A program made the translations under genes and the position numbers. From Pseudomonas sp. P818 (GTDB lineage: Bacteria > Pseudomonadota > Gammaproteobacteria > Pseudomonadales > Pseudomonadaceae), in assembly GCF_000418555.1 (NCBI RefSeq), contig NZ_ATKM01000024.1, forward strand, positions 248,001 through 312,000: a DNA stretch of 64,000 nucleotides. The letters are read 5' to 3'. This document shows, in pieces, positions 16,913-24,773 of this stretch. A model generated the notes under the pieces. It had not been told where the DNA came from. It did not search any database and saw only the letters and a program-made list of their open reading frames with translations. Position 1 is the first letter of the stretch. The number at the start of each line of letters is the position of its first letter.

Positions 16913-16942
16913 AGGCCGGAGCAGTCGCTCCGGCCTTTTTTT
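16913..16942. terminator. Terminator hairpin between small secreted gene and DUF1826
   Basis: AGGCCGGAGC-AGTC-GCTCCGGCCT followed by seven T on the plus strand. Read from the minus strand it has an A-run on the wrong side, so it mainly ends plus-strand transcription. Confidence 0.8.
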
Positions 16943-16969
16943 GCGCCATCGTCGCAGCCCATCCAGGAC

Positions 16970-17614
16970 TCAGGCCAGCCAATCCAGTGTCAGCAGCAGG
17001 CGCCGCTGACCGGCCGGCGGCTGCGGTGAGCGATGGATCAGCCCACGGCCTTCGTTACCCTGCCACTTCTCGCCCTTGGCCAGCGCGACATGGCCGGCGT
17101 CGAGACGCTGGATCGACGCCTCGTCCGTAGGCTCTGCATCCGGCTGACCGAGCCTGCTGCGCGGCATCGCGCCCTCTTCCAGCCACTCGCTGCCAACCCC
17201 GGCGTAGCTGGTGATCAGCCGCAGCGGCACATGATCGACGTGAAAACGCGGGCACATGGCCTTGTCCAGCGCGCGCAGGCGCAGGCCGATGCGCTGGGCG
17301 TCGAGCAGGCAGGCGTAGGCGCGCACCAGCCAGGCCACGTCGGCGAGAAAGGCGGCCTGGCCCGGCAGGTCGGCATATTGCGCGACCAGGCCGGTCAGGT
17401 TCGGCTCGCTGTCGGCACGCGGCAACTCCAGGGTCATGGACTGCGCCAGGGGCTCGCCCTGGGCCAGCAGGGCATCGGCGAAGTCGGCGATCTGCGCCGG
17501 CAGACGGCGCTGCCAGACGGCCAGGTTGACGCCGTCGTGCAACACATCGCCGAGCACCTGAATGTCCGCACCCAGCACCTGCCGGGACAGGTTCGGCAAC
17601 TGCAGGGCGAACAT
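16970..17614 (-). CDS. DUF1826 protein of the zinc-starvation operon
   Basis: A 214-residue DUF1826 family member (NLAVWQRRLPAQIADFADALL; MCPRFHVDHVPLRLITSYAGVGSEWLEEGA; GHVALAKGEKWQGNEGRGLIHRSPQPPAGQRRLLLTLDWL). The FHVDH and HRSP motifs are reminiscent of the metal facial triad of 2-oxoglutarate dioxygenases, which is my inference. Its ATG overlaps the stop of the CobW-like GTPase by one base (TGATG). Third gene of the dksA2-cobW-DUF1826 operon, so its job is probably adaptation to low zinc. Confidence 0.85.
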   Translation of the reverse strand: MFALQLPNLSRQVLGADIQVLGDVLHDGVNLAVWQRRLPAQIADFADALLAQGEPLAQSMTLELPRADSEPNLTGLVAQYADLPGQAAFLADVAWLVRAYACLLDAQRIGLRLRALDKAMCPRFHVDHVPLRLITSYAGVGSEWLEEGAMPRSRLGQPDAEPTDEASIQRLDAGHVALAKGEKWQGNEGRGLIHRSPQPPAGQRRLLLTLDWLA

Positions 17615-18819
17615 CAGGCGGCCTCCTGCTGCCAGGCGCCGAACGGGTCGGGCAACAGACGCCAGGCTTCGGGGCCGCCGGCCATTTCCTCATCGGTGAG
17701 TAGGCAGGCGTCCAGCTCGTCGGTCAGGCGGGCGAAGTCGATGTTCTGGCCAATGAACACCAGCTCCTGGCGGCAATCACCGACCTCGGCGCTCCAGTGC
17801 TTCATGATCGCCTGCAGGCCTTCCTCGTCCTGCGGCCAGTGCTGCCTGGACACGAAGCGCCACCAGCGCCCTGCCAGGCCGTGGCGCATCAGGCCGCCAG
17901 CCTGCGACCAGCTGCCGGCCTCCTGATACTTGCTGGCCAGCCAGAAGAAACCCTTGGAGCGCAGCAGGCGGCCGTTGCTCCATTCCTGCGAGAGGAAGTC
18001 GAAGAAGCGCTGCGGATGGAAGGGCCGGCGCGCGCGGTAGGCGCTGGAGGCAATGCCGTACTCCTCGGTTTCCGGCACGTGCTCGCCGCGCAGCTCCTTG
18101 AGCCAGCCCGGCGCCTGTGAGGCGCGGTCGAAATCGAAACGGCCGGTGTCGAGGATCTTGTTCAAAGCGATCTGGCCCATGCTCATGGCCTGGATCTCGG
18201 CGTGGGTATTGAGCCCACGCAGAATGGCCATCAGCTCCTCACGCTCGGCCTGGCTGATCAGGTCGATCTTGCTGATCAGGATGACGTCGGCGAACTCCAC
18301 CTGCTCGATCAGCAGATCGGTGATCGAGCGTTCGTCCTCCTCGCCGAGGGTTTCGCCGCGGCTGGCCAGGCTCTCGGCCTCGTGAAAATCGCGCAGGAAG
18401 TTCACTCCATCGACCACCGTAACCATGGTGTCCAGCCGCGCTAGGTCGGACAGGCTGCGGCCCTGCTCGTCGCGGAAGGTGAAGGTTTCGGCCACCGGCA
18501 GCGGCTCGCTGATGCCGGTGGACTCGATCAACAGGTAGTCGAAGCGGCCGTCGCTGGCCAGGCGGGCGACCTCCTCGAGCAGGTCTTCGCGCAGAGTGCA
18601 GCAGATGCAGCCGTTGCTCATCTCCACCAGTTTCTCTTCGGCGCGATTGAGACTGACGTCCTGCTGGACGGTGGCACCGTCAATGTTGATTTCACTCATG
18701 TCGTTGACGATCACCGCAACCTTGCGGCCTTCGCGGTTCTTCAGCACATGGTTGAGCAGGGTGCTCTTGCCGGCGCCGAGAAAGCCGGACAGCACGGTAA
18801 CGGGTAGACGCTGATTCAT
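17614..18819 (-). CDS. COG0523 zinc-starvation GTPase (ZigA/ZagA type)
   Basis: A 401-residue G3E-family GTPase thought to chaperone zinc to essential enzymes in zinc starvation. Walker A GFLGAGKST (12-20), metal motif Cys71-x-Cys73-Cys74 (NGCICCTLREDL), LLIESTGISEP, ISKIDLI for guanine recognition, and a C-terminal CobW_C domain with RPFHPQRFF and GFFWLASK. It starts 15 bases after dksA2 and overlaps DUF1826 by one base, so all three form one operon under the Zur box at 19283. A second, shorter COG0523 protein is encoded at 15395-16372. Confidence 0.9.
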   Translation of the reverse strand: MNQRLPVTVLSGFLGAGKSTLLNHVLKNREGRKVAVIVNDMSEINIDGATVQQDVSLNRAEEKLVEMSNGCICCTLREDLLEEVARLASDGRFDYLLIESTGISEPLPVAETFTFRDEQGRSLSDLARLDTMVTVVDGVNFLRDFHEAESLASRGETLGEEDERSITDLLIEQVEFADVILISKIDLISQAEREELMAILRGLNTHAEIQAMSMGQIALNKILDTGRFDFDRASQAPGWLKELRGEHVPETEEYGIASSAYRARRPFHPQRFFDFLSQEWSNGRLLRSKGFFWLASKYQEAGSWSQAGGLMRHGLAGRWWRFVSRQHWPQDEEGLQAIMKHWSAEVGDCRQELVFIGQNIDFARLTDELDACLLTDEEMAGGPEAWRLLPDPFGAWQQEAA

Positions 18820-18834
18820 GGGGGTGTTCCTCGT

Positions 18835-19257
18835 TCAGTCACGGTCACGCTGGTGTTTTTCGCGCTGCTCCTGCCGCTCCTTGGCTTCGATGCACAGGGT
18901 CGCGGTGGGGCGCAGCAGCAGGCGTTTCAGGCCGATGGGTTCGCCGGTCTCGGCGCACCAGCCGTATTCGCCACGCGCCAGGCGTTCGAGCGCCTGGTCG
19001 ATCTTGTCCAGCAGCTTCTTCTCCCGCTCCAGCAGGCGCAGCTGCCACTGGCGTTGCTCCTCGGCGGCGCCGATGTCGGCGACGTCGCTGCTGATCTCGG
19101 GCTGGCGCAGCTCGGTGAACTCCTCATCGATGCGCGCCTGCAATTCGGCTCGCTGGGCCAGCAGCAGCTCACGGAAGAACTGCTGCTGGGCGTCGTTCAT
19201 GTAGTCGTCGGCTGGCTGGGCCAGCAGTTCGGCTTCGGTGGGCATAGTCAGGGTCAT
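18835..19257 (-). CDS. dksA2: Zinc-independent DksA paralogue
   Basis: A 140-residue RNA-polymerase-binding factor. Coiled-coil residues about 25-90 with the tip motif DVADIGA (Asp58 and Asp61, equivalent to the DxxDxA tip). The globular domain has lost half of the zinc ligands: Cys101-x-x-Thr104 and Cys122-x-x-Ala125, where ordinary DksA has CxxC twice. This is the signature of DksA2, which replaces DksA with ppGpp when zinc is scarce. First gene of its operon, 26 bases from the Zur box. An internal Met (residue 5) is a possible alternative start. Confidence 0.93.
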   Translation of the reverse strand: MTLTMPTEAELLAQPADDYMNDAQQQFFRELLLAQRAELQARIDEEFTELRQPEISSDVADIGAAEEQRQWQLRLLEREKKLLDKIDQALERLARGEYGWCAETGEPIGLKRLLLRPTATLCIEAKERQEQREKHQRDRD

Positions 19258-19282
19258 GGCAAATCGGCTGGCTTATTTCAAT

Positions 19283-19297
19283 TGTTATAACATAACA
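19283..19297. promoter_or_regulatory. Zur box, shared by both arms of the zinc-starvation locus
   Basis: TGTTATAACATAACA, a perfect TGTTAT-AAC-ATAACA inverted repeat matching the gammaproteobacterial Zur consensus core. It lies 26 bases from the dksA2 ATG and 32 from the folE2 ATG and can repress both directions when zinc is sufficient. Confidence 0.88.
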
Positions 19298-19328
19298 TTT
19301 ATTTCTGACAGCAACCCACGGATTTGCG

Positions 19329-20219
19329 ATGAACGAACAGCCTCTGCCGGATATTGCCGCTCAAGCCACTCACCACGATCTGCCACTGCAGTGGGTCGGC
19401 ATGGCCGGTATCGCTCTGCCCATTCGCCTGACGGGCGCGGCCGTGACCGCCAGTGTCGATATCGGCGTCAGCCTCGACGATGCCGGCGCGCGCGGCATTC
19501 ACATGTCGCGCCTGTATCTGGCGGCGCAGCGACTGGTACGTCAGGAATTGGACGTGCCTGCCCTGCTGCAGGTACTGGATGATTGCCTGGGCAGCCACCA
19601 GGCACTGTCCGACAGCGCCACCCTGACCCTACGCGGCGAAGTACCGCTCGAGCGCGGCGCGCTGGTCAGCCCGCTCAGCGGCTGGAAGGCCTACCCCTTC
19701 GAACTGCGCGCCAGACAGGACGGCCGTGGCGTCAGCATCGAGCTGCAAGTCGAGGTCGCATACTCGTCCACCTGCCCCTGCTCGGCAGCGCTGGCCCGCC
19801 AGTTGATTCAGCAGCGTTTCGCCGAGACCTTTGCGCAGGAGTCGCTGGACTATCTGGAGGTGCTCGACTGGCTCGGCTCGACCCAGGGCATCGTCGCCAC
19901 GCCACACAGCCAACGCAGTACGGCGACCCTGCAGCTGCGCCTGGCGCCCGACTGCACCGAGCTGCCCTTGCTGGCACTGATCGACAGCGCCGAACAGGCC
20001 CTCGGTACGCCGGTGCAAACAGCGGTGAAACGCGCAGACGAACAGGCCTTCGCCCTGGCCAACGGGCAGAACCTGATGTTCTGCGAGGACGCCGCCCGCC
20101 GGCTGCACCGCGCCCTGCGCCAGCTGCCACAGGCCAACGCCTTCCGCCTCAGGGTGGTACACGCGGAAAGCCTGCACGCCCACGACGCGGTGGCCGAAAG
20201 CCGCTGGAACTGGAGCTGA
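19329..20219 (+). CDS. folE2: GTP cyclohydrolase I type B (zinc-independent)
   Basis: A 296-residue enzyme converting GTP to dihydroneopterin triphosphate, the first step of folate synthesis. It is the FolE2 (COG1469) type, which works with metals other than zinc and backs up FolE. Signature STCPCSAALARQ with Cys149 and Cys151; also GIHMSRLYLAAQR, GIVATPHSQRS, VKRADEQAFALANGQNLMFCEDAARRL. Heads the plus-strand arm of the Zur locus; the ABC ATPase follows after 3 bases. Confidence 0.95.
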   Translation: MNEQPLPDIAAQATHHDLPLQWVGMAGIALPIRLTGAAVTASVDIGVSLDDAGARGIHMSRLYLAAQRLVRQELDVPALLQVLDDCLGSHQALSDSATLTLRGEVPLERGALVSPLSGWKAYPFELRARQDGRGVSIELQVEVAYSSTCPCSAALARQLIQQRFAETFAQESLDYLEVLDWLGSTQGIVATPHSQRSTATLQLRLAPDCTELPLLALIDSAEQALGTPVQTAVKRADEQAFALANGQNLMFCEDAARRLHRALRQLPQANAFRLRVVHAESLHAHDAVAESRWNWS

Positions 20220-20222
20220 ATC

Positions 20223-20894
20223 ATGATCACCTGCCATAACCTGCAGTGGGGGCCTGCCGGCCATCCCCTGACACCACCCCTCGACCTGCACCTGCCCCGC
20301 GCCAGCCTGACGGCCGTGATCGGAGGCAACGGATGCGGCAAAAGCAGCTTGCTCAAGGTGATCGCAGGCATCGAGGCCCCCTTACAGGGTCATATCGCAC
20401 TGGGTGTCTCGCGCCTGGGTGGTATCGCCTATCTGGTGCAGCAACAGACCCTGGACCGGCAATTCCCGATCAAACTGCAGGATCTGGTCAGCGCCGGCTT
20501 GTGGCGCAGCCCGCTCAGCCGCCAACAACGCCAGGAGCGACTGCATCAGGCCCTGCATGACTGGGGTTTGCTGGATCTGCGCCAGCACAGTCTGCAGGCG
20601 CTTTCCGGTGGCGAACTGCAACGCGCCCTGCTGGCACGCTTGAGCCTGACCGACGCCCAGCTTCTGCTGCTCGACGAGCCGGAATCAGCCCTCGACGAGC
20701 ATGGCCTCGCCCTGCTCTGGCAACACATCAAACGCTGGCAAGAGCAGGGCCGTACTCAGCTCATCGTCAGCCACGCCCTCGACAATCTGGCTCAGCACCT
20801 CGACAGCGCCCTGCTGGTATCTCGTCACGGCTGCCGCCTGGCACCGATCCGCCAGTTGCTCAATCAGCGCTCGAGCCTGGAAAGAGTGGCCTGA
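20223..20894 (+). CDS. znuC: Zinc ABC transporter ATP-binding protein (second Znu system)
   Basis: A 223-residue cytosolic ATPase. Walker A GGNGCGKSS (about 37-45), Q-loop YLVQQQTLDRQF, signature LSGGELQRALLARL, Walker B LLLLDEPES, switch His in IVSHAL. It lacks the His-rich tail of E. coli ZnuC. Starts 3 bases after folE2 and is followed 5 bases later by the permease. The gene order folE2-C-B-A within a Zur operon marks it as a starvation-induced zinc importer, probably additional to the main znuABC. Confidence 0.88.
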   Translation: MITCHNLQWGPAGHPLTPPLDLHLPRASLTAVIGGNGCGKSSLLKVIAGIEAPLQGHIALGVSRLGGIAYLVQQQTLDRQFPIKLQDLVSAGLWRSPLSRQQRQERLHQALHDWGLLDLRQHSLQALSGGELQRALLARLSLTDAQLLLLDEPESALDEHGLALLWQHIKRWQEQGRTQLIVSHALDNLAQHLDSALLVSRHGCRLAPIRQLLNQRSSLERVA

Positions 20895-20899
20895 GAGAA

Positions 20900-21760
20900 A
20901 TGGAGCTGCTCTGGAGCCCATTCGTCGAGTTCGCCTTCATGCGCCGCGCCCTTATTGGCGGGGTGGCCTTGGCTGTCAGTGCGGGGCCGCTAGGCGTGTT
21001 TCTGGTGCTGCGACGCCTTAGCCTCATGGGCGATGCCATCGGCCACGGCATTCTGCCCGGCGCGGCCCTGGGTTTCTGGCTCTGCGGCCTGAGCCTGCCG
21101 GCGCTGACCATCGGCGGTCTGGTTGCGGGGCTCGGCATGGCCGGGCTCGCCGCCTGGGTGACCCGCCGCACCGGCCTGCGCGAGGATGCCAGCCTGGCCG
21201 CAATCTACCCTATCTCGCTGGCCAGTGGCGTCCTGCTGCTGGGGCTGGCCAGCAAGAAGCTCGACCTGCTGCACCTGTTGTTCGGTTCGGTGTTGGCCGT
21301 TGATCCGCCGACCCTAAATGGCATGTTGCTGGTGTCCATCGGCAGCCTGATCGTATTGACGCTGATCTACCGCTGGCTGTTGATGGACAGCCTGGATCCG
21401 CTCTTTCTCGCCAGCGTCAGCCGCTTCGGTGCGGTGGCCTACGGACTGTTCCTGAGCCTGGTGGTACTCAACCTGGTGATCGGCTTTCAGGCCATCGGCG
21501 CCCTCATGGTGGTCGGCCTGATGATGCTGCCGGCCGCCGCCACACAGTTCTGGAGCCGCACGCTACCGGTCAGGTTGCTGCTGGCCGCCTTCATCGGTGC
21601 CACCTGTGTCTGGCTGGGCCTGCTGCTGTCGTACTACAGCAACCTGCCGAGTGGCCCCTGCATCGTATTGCTCGCCGGCCTTGCCTACGGCGCTTCCGTT
21701 CTGCTGGGCCCGCTCAATGGCCTGCTGCGCCGCCGCCCACGTCTATCACCCACTTGTTGA
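20900..21760 (+). CDS. znuB: Zinc ABC transporter permease (ABC-3 family)
   Basis: A 286-residue integral membrane protein of the ZnuB/ABC-3 family with about eight hydrophobic segments. PFVEFAFMRRALIGGVALAVSAGPLGVFLVLRRLSLMGDAIGHGILPGAALG is the family N terminus, and GFQAIGALMVVGLMMLPAAATQFW the conserved late segment. Moves Zn(II) delivered by the binding protein encoded next. GAGAGA ribosome site. Confidence 0.9.
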   Translation: MELLWSPFVEFAFMRRALIGGVALAVSAGPLGVFLVLRRLSLMGDAIGHGILPGAALGFWLCGLSLPALTIGGLVAGLGMAGLAAWVTRRTGLREDASLAAIYPISLASGVLLLGLASKKLDLLHLLFGSVLAVDPPTLNGMLLVSIGSLIVLTLIYRWLLMDSLDPLFLASVSRFGAVAYGLFLSLVVLNLVIGFQAIGALMVVGLMMLPAAATQFWSRTLPVRLLLAAFIGATCVWLGLLLSYYSNLPSGPCIVLLAGLAYGASVLLGPLNGLLRRRPRLSPTC

Positions 21761-21769
21761 GGAACAACC

Positions 21770-22642
21770 ATGCGCATCCTGATCGCCCTGCTGACCCTGA
21801 GCCTTGCCCTCTGCGCAAGCGCCGAGGACAGACTAAAAGTCGTTACCAGCTTCAGCATTCTGGCCGACATGACCCAACAGATTGCCGGGGACAAGCTCGA
21901 GCTGCACAACCTCGTGGGCGCAGATGCCGATGCGCATGTCTATCAGCCCACTGCACAGGACGCCAAGGCGGTCCTCGGCGCAGACCTGATCATCGCCAAT
22001 GGCCTGGGCTTCGAGCCCTGGCTCGACCGCCTGATCGCCAGCAGCGAAGCACCTGGCATGCGCATTGACGCCAGCGCCGGCGTGTTGCCGCTGATGCTCG
22101 ACGAGGACGGCCATCGGGTGGCCGATCCGCATGCCTGGCAGAACCTGGCCAATGCCGAGATCTACGTACAGAACATCGCCAAAGCACTCAGCCAGGCCGA
22201 TCCGAAAAACGCCGAGCACTACCAGGCAGGACGCGATGCCTACCTGGCGCAGATTCGCAACCTGCTCGCCGAGGCCAAGGCCGGGCTGGGCCAACTGCCC
22301 GCGGCGCAGCGCACCATCATTACCAGCCATGACGCCTTCGGCTATCTGGGCAAGGCCTATGGCCTGAAGTTCATCGCGCCCCAGGGCCTGAGCACGGAAG
22401 ACGAACCCTCCGCCGCCGAAGTGTCTGCGCTGATCCGGCAGATCCGCGCTGACGGCGTAAAAGCCGTATTCGTCGAAAATATCCGCGACCCGCGCCTGAT
22501 CCAACAGATCGCCGCCGAAGGCGGTGCCAAGGTAGGCGGTACTCTGTATTCCGACGCACTGGCCAGCGAGGGCCCCGCCAGCACTTACCTGGGGATGTTC
22601 AAGCACAACCTCGTTACCCTGTTGGCGGCGTTGCAGCCATGA
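21770..22642 (+). CDS. znuA: Periplasmic zinc-binding protein (cluster A-I), no His-rich loop
   Basis: A 290-residue periplasmic protein with a short signal peptide (MRILIALLTLSLALCASA). Predicted metal ligands His56 (DADAHVYQP), His121 (ADPHAWQN), His187 (TSHDAFGYL) and Asp262 (YSDAL). It has no His/Asp-rich loop between residues 100 and 125 as in E. coli ZnuA, resembling AztC-type binders. Ends in an ATGA overlap with hisI. Captures zinc for the permease and ATPase upstream. Confidence 0.9.
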   Translation: MRILIALLTLSLALCASAEDRLKVVTSFSILADMTQQIAGDKLELHNLVGADADAHVYQPTAQDAKAVLGADLIIANGLGFEPWLDRLIASSEAPGMRIDASAGVLPLMLDEDGHRVADPHAWQNLANAEIYVQNIAKALSQADPKNAEHYQAGRDAYLAQIRNLLAEAKAGLGQLPAAQRTIITSHDAFGYLGKAYGLKFIAPQGLSTEDEPSAAEVSALIRQIRADGVKAVFVENIRDPRLIQQIAAEGGAKVGGTLYSDALASEGPASTYLGMFKHNLVTLLAALQP

Positions 22643-23049
22643 GCCTGTGGCTCGAGCTGGAGCAGGCCCGGCGCGGTCATAGCCGGCCGTTGGCCGAGGT
22701 GCTCGACGCCATACCCTGGAACGCCGACGGCCTGGTTGCGGCCATCGCCCAGCGCCACGACGACGGCGAGGTGCTGATGCTGGCCTGGATGAATCGCCGC
22801 GCCCTGGAAGAAACCCTGGCCAGCGGCCAGGTCTGCTACTGGTCGCGCTCGCGCCAGCAACTGTGGCGCAAGGGCGAAACCAGCGGCCATCGCCAGCGCC
22901 TGCTCAGCGCCCACCTAGATTGCGACGGCGACGCCCTGTTGCTCAGGGTCGAGCAGCAGGGCCCGGCCTGCCACACCGGGCGGCCCAGCTGTTTCTACAA
23001 CGAGCTGGACGGCGAGCGCCTGCGCGTGGCCGTGAGCCGACCGACATGA
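22639..23049 (+). CDS. hisI: Phosphoribosyl-AMP cyclohydrolase paralogue in the Zur operon
   Basis: A 136-residue enzyme of histidine synthesis, opening the adenine ring of phosphoribosyl-AMP. The usual metal residues are retained: Asp94-Cys95-Asp96-x-Asp98 (HLDCDGDALL), Cys111 and Cys118 (ACHTGRPSCFY). Only the cyclohydrolase domain is present, no HisE fusion. Its N terminus is about 20 residues longer than the core domain. Overlaps znuA (ATGA) and yidD (ATGA). As a second copy in a zinc-starvation operon it probably has better metal affinity or flexibility than the housekeeping enzyme (inference). Confidence 0.9.
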   Translation: MSLWLELEQARRGHSRPLAEVLDAIPWNADGLVAAIAQRHDDGEVLMLAWMNRRALEETLASGQVCYWSRSRQQLWRKGETSGHRQRLLSAHLDCDGDALLLRVEQQGPACHTGRPSCFYNELDGERLRVAVSRPT

Positions 23050-23291
23050 GACGCCTGGCCATCGCCCTGGTGCGTTTCTACCAGTACCTGATCAGCCCGC
23101 TGCTCGGGCCGCGCTGCCGCTTTCATCCGAGCTGCTCGCACTACGCCATCGAGGCACTGGAAAAACATGGCCTGCTGCGCGGTCTGTGGCTGACCCTGCG
23201 TCGCCTGCTGCGCTGTCATCCCTGGCATCCCGGCGGCTACGACCCGGTGCCCCCCATCCATCGCTGCTCCCAGGAACATCGCCATGACTGA
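23046..23291 (+). CDS. yidD: YidD-like membrane protein insertion factor paralogue
   Basis: An 81-residue YidD (haemolytic) family protein: amphipathic N terminus RLAIALVRFYQYLISPLLG, then PRCRFHPSCSHYAIEALEKHG and LLRCHPWHPGGYDPVP with the three conserved Cys. YidD normally sits beside yidC/rnpA and helps the Sec/YidC insertion pathway at the inner membrane. Here it lies between hisI (4-base overlap) and pyrC (8-base overlap) in the Zur operon, so it is likely a second copy made in low zinc. It is too short to stand out by length, but the motif match is strong. Confidence 0.88.
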   Translation: MRRLAIALVRFYQYLISPLLGPRCRFHPSCSHYAIEALEKHGLLRGLWLTLRRLLRCHPWHPGGYDPVPPIHRCSQEHRHD

Positions 23292-24624
23292 CCTGCTGAT
23301 TCGTAATGCCCGCCTGGTCAACGAAGGCCGGGAGTTCGAGGCCGATATCCGGGTGCATAACGGCCGTATCGAAAAGATCGCCAGCAGCATCGACGGCCTC
23401 AACGCCAGCCTGGAGATCGACGCCGCCGGCCAGTACCTGCTGCCCGGGATGATCGACGACCAGGTGCACTTCCGCGACCCCGGCGCGCCGCACAAGGGCA
23501 GCTTCGCCAGCGAGTCGCGCGCAGCGGTAGCCGGCGGTATCACCAGCGTGATGGACATGCCCAACACCAACCCGCCGACCCTGACCCTGGAGGCGCTGGC
23601 GGCCAAGGAGCAACGCGCCGCCGGATGCTCGCGGGTCAACTACGGCTTTCACTTCGGCGTCAGCCACGACAACCTCGACACCATCGCCGCACTCGACCCC
23701 AGCCGCGTCGCAGCGGTGAAGGTGTTCATGGGCGCCAGCACCGGCAACATGCTGGTCGACGACCTGCCGGCGCTGGAGCGGCTGTTCCGCGATTGCCCGA
23801 CCGTGCTGCTGACGCATTGCGAGCACACCCCGCGCATCCATGAACGCGAGGCGCAGTGCCAGGCGCGCTTCGGCGACGATATTCCCGCCAGCGAGCACCC
23901 GACGATCCGCGACGCCGAGGCCTGCTACCAGTCTTCCAGCCTGGCCGTGAGCCTGGCTCAGCGTTATGGCACGCGTCTGCACGTGCTGCACATCACCACG
24001 GCGCGCGAACTGGGCCTGTTCCAGCCAGGCCCGCTGGCCGGTAAACAGATCACCGCCGAGGTCTGCGCCCATCACCTGTACTTCGATGACCGCGACTACG
24101 CCGCGCTCGGCCACCTGATCAAATGCAACCCGGCGATCAAGACCCAGGCCGACCGCAACGCCCTGCGTCAGGCCTTGCTGTGCGGGCGCCTGGACATCAT
24201 CGGCACCGACCACGCGCCGCACACCTGGGAGGAAAAGCATCGCCCCTACCTGCAAGCCCCATCCGGCCTGCCGCTGGTGCAGCACGCCCTGCCATCGTTG
24301 CTGGAGTTGGTGGCCGACGACCTGCTGCCACTGCCGACGCTGGTGGAAAAGACCAGCCACGCCGTGGCCGAGCGCTTCGCCATCGAGCAGCGCGGCTACC
24401 TGCGCGAAGGCTACTGGGCCGACCTGTGCCTGATCGAACGCCTGGCCGAGCCACGCCCGGTGGCGGCCGATCCGATCCTCGCCCACTGCGGCTGGACGCC
24501 ATTTCAGGGCCGCAGCTTCCGCCATGCCGTGCGCAGCACCTTCGTTTCCGGGCAACTGGCGTGGCACGCCGGCCAGGTACAGGGCGATTGCCAGGGACTG
24601 CCACTGCGCTATCGGCGCACTTGA
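23284..24624 (+). CDS. pyrC: Dihydroorotase paralogue with altered metal motif
   Basis: A 446-residue amidohydrolase closing carbamoyl-aspartate to dihydroorotate in pyrimidine synthesis. It is the class I type: LLPGMIDDQVHFRDPGAPHKGSF, with Gln60 at the first position of the usual His-x-His metal motif and His62 retained; other ligand motifs are intact (LLTHCEH, LHVLHITT, GTDHAPH with Asp309). DDQVHFR/E is known in some class I dihydroorotases. Last gene of the Zur operon, corresponding to P. aeruginosa pyrC2. Overlaps yidD by 8 bases. Ends before a GC-rich hairpin at 24628. Confidence 0.92.
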   Translation: MTDLLIRNARLVNEGREFEADIRVHNGRIEKIASSIDGLNASLEIDAAGQYLLPGMIDDQVHFRDPGAPHKGSFASESRAAVAGGITSVMDMPNTNPPTLTLEALAAKEQRAAGCSRVNYGFHFGVSHDNLDTIAALDPSRVAAVKVFMGASTGNMLVDDLPALERLFRDCPTVLLTHCEHTPRIHEREAQCQARFGDDIPASEHPTIRDAEACYQSSSLAVSLAQRYGTRLHVLHITTARELGLFQPGPLAGKQITAEVCAHHLYFDDRDYAALGHLIKCNPAIKTQADRNALRQALLCGRLDIIGTDHAPHTWEEKHRPYLQAPSGLPLVQHALPSLLELVADDLLPLPTLVEKTSHAVAERFAIEQRGYLREGYWADLCLIERLAEPRPVAADPILAHCGWTPFQGRSFRHAVRSTFVSGQLAWHAGQVQGDCQGLPLRYRRT

Positions 24625-24627
24625 ACC

Positions 24628-24654
24628 TCGGCCCGGCGCGACGCCTCGGGCCGA
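24628..24654 (+). terminator. GC-rich hairpin after the Zur operon, weak terminator candidate
   Basis: TCGGCCCG ... CGGGCCGA, 8-bp stem with 11-base loop starting 4 bases after pyrC, but no T run follows. Confidence 0.35.
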
Positions 24655-24773
24655 ACCCGGCATGACCGCTGCCGGTCTGTTATGACAGCCACTGTCCTCA
24701 TAGCGACACCCCGGGAGGACATCGCATCGTTATGCTCGTATCCTCTAATGCCAGCCTGCCAGCGAGGTCCCCC

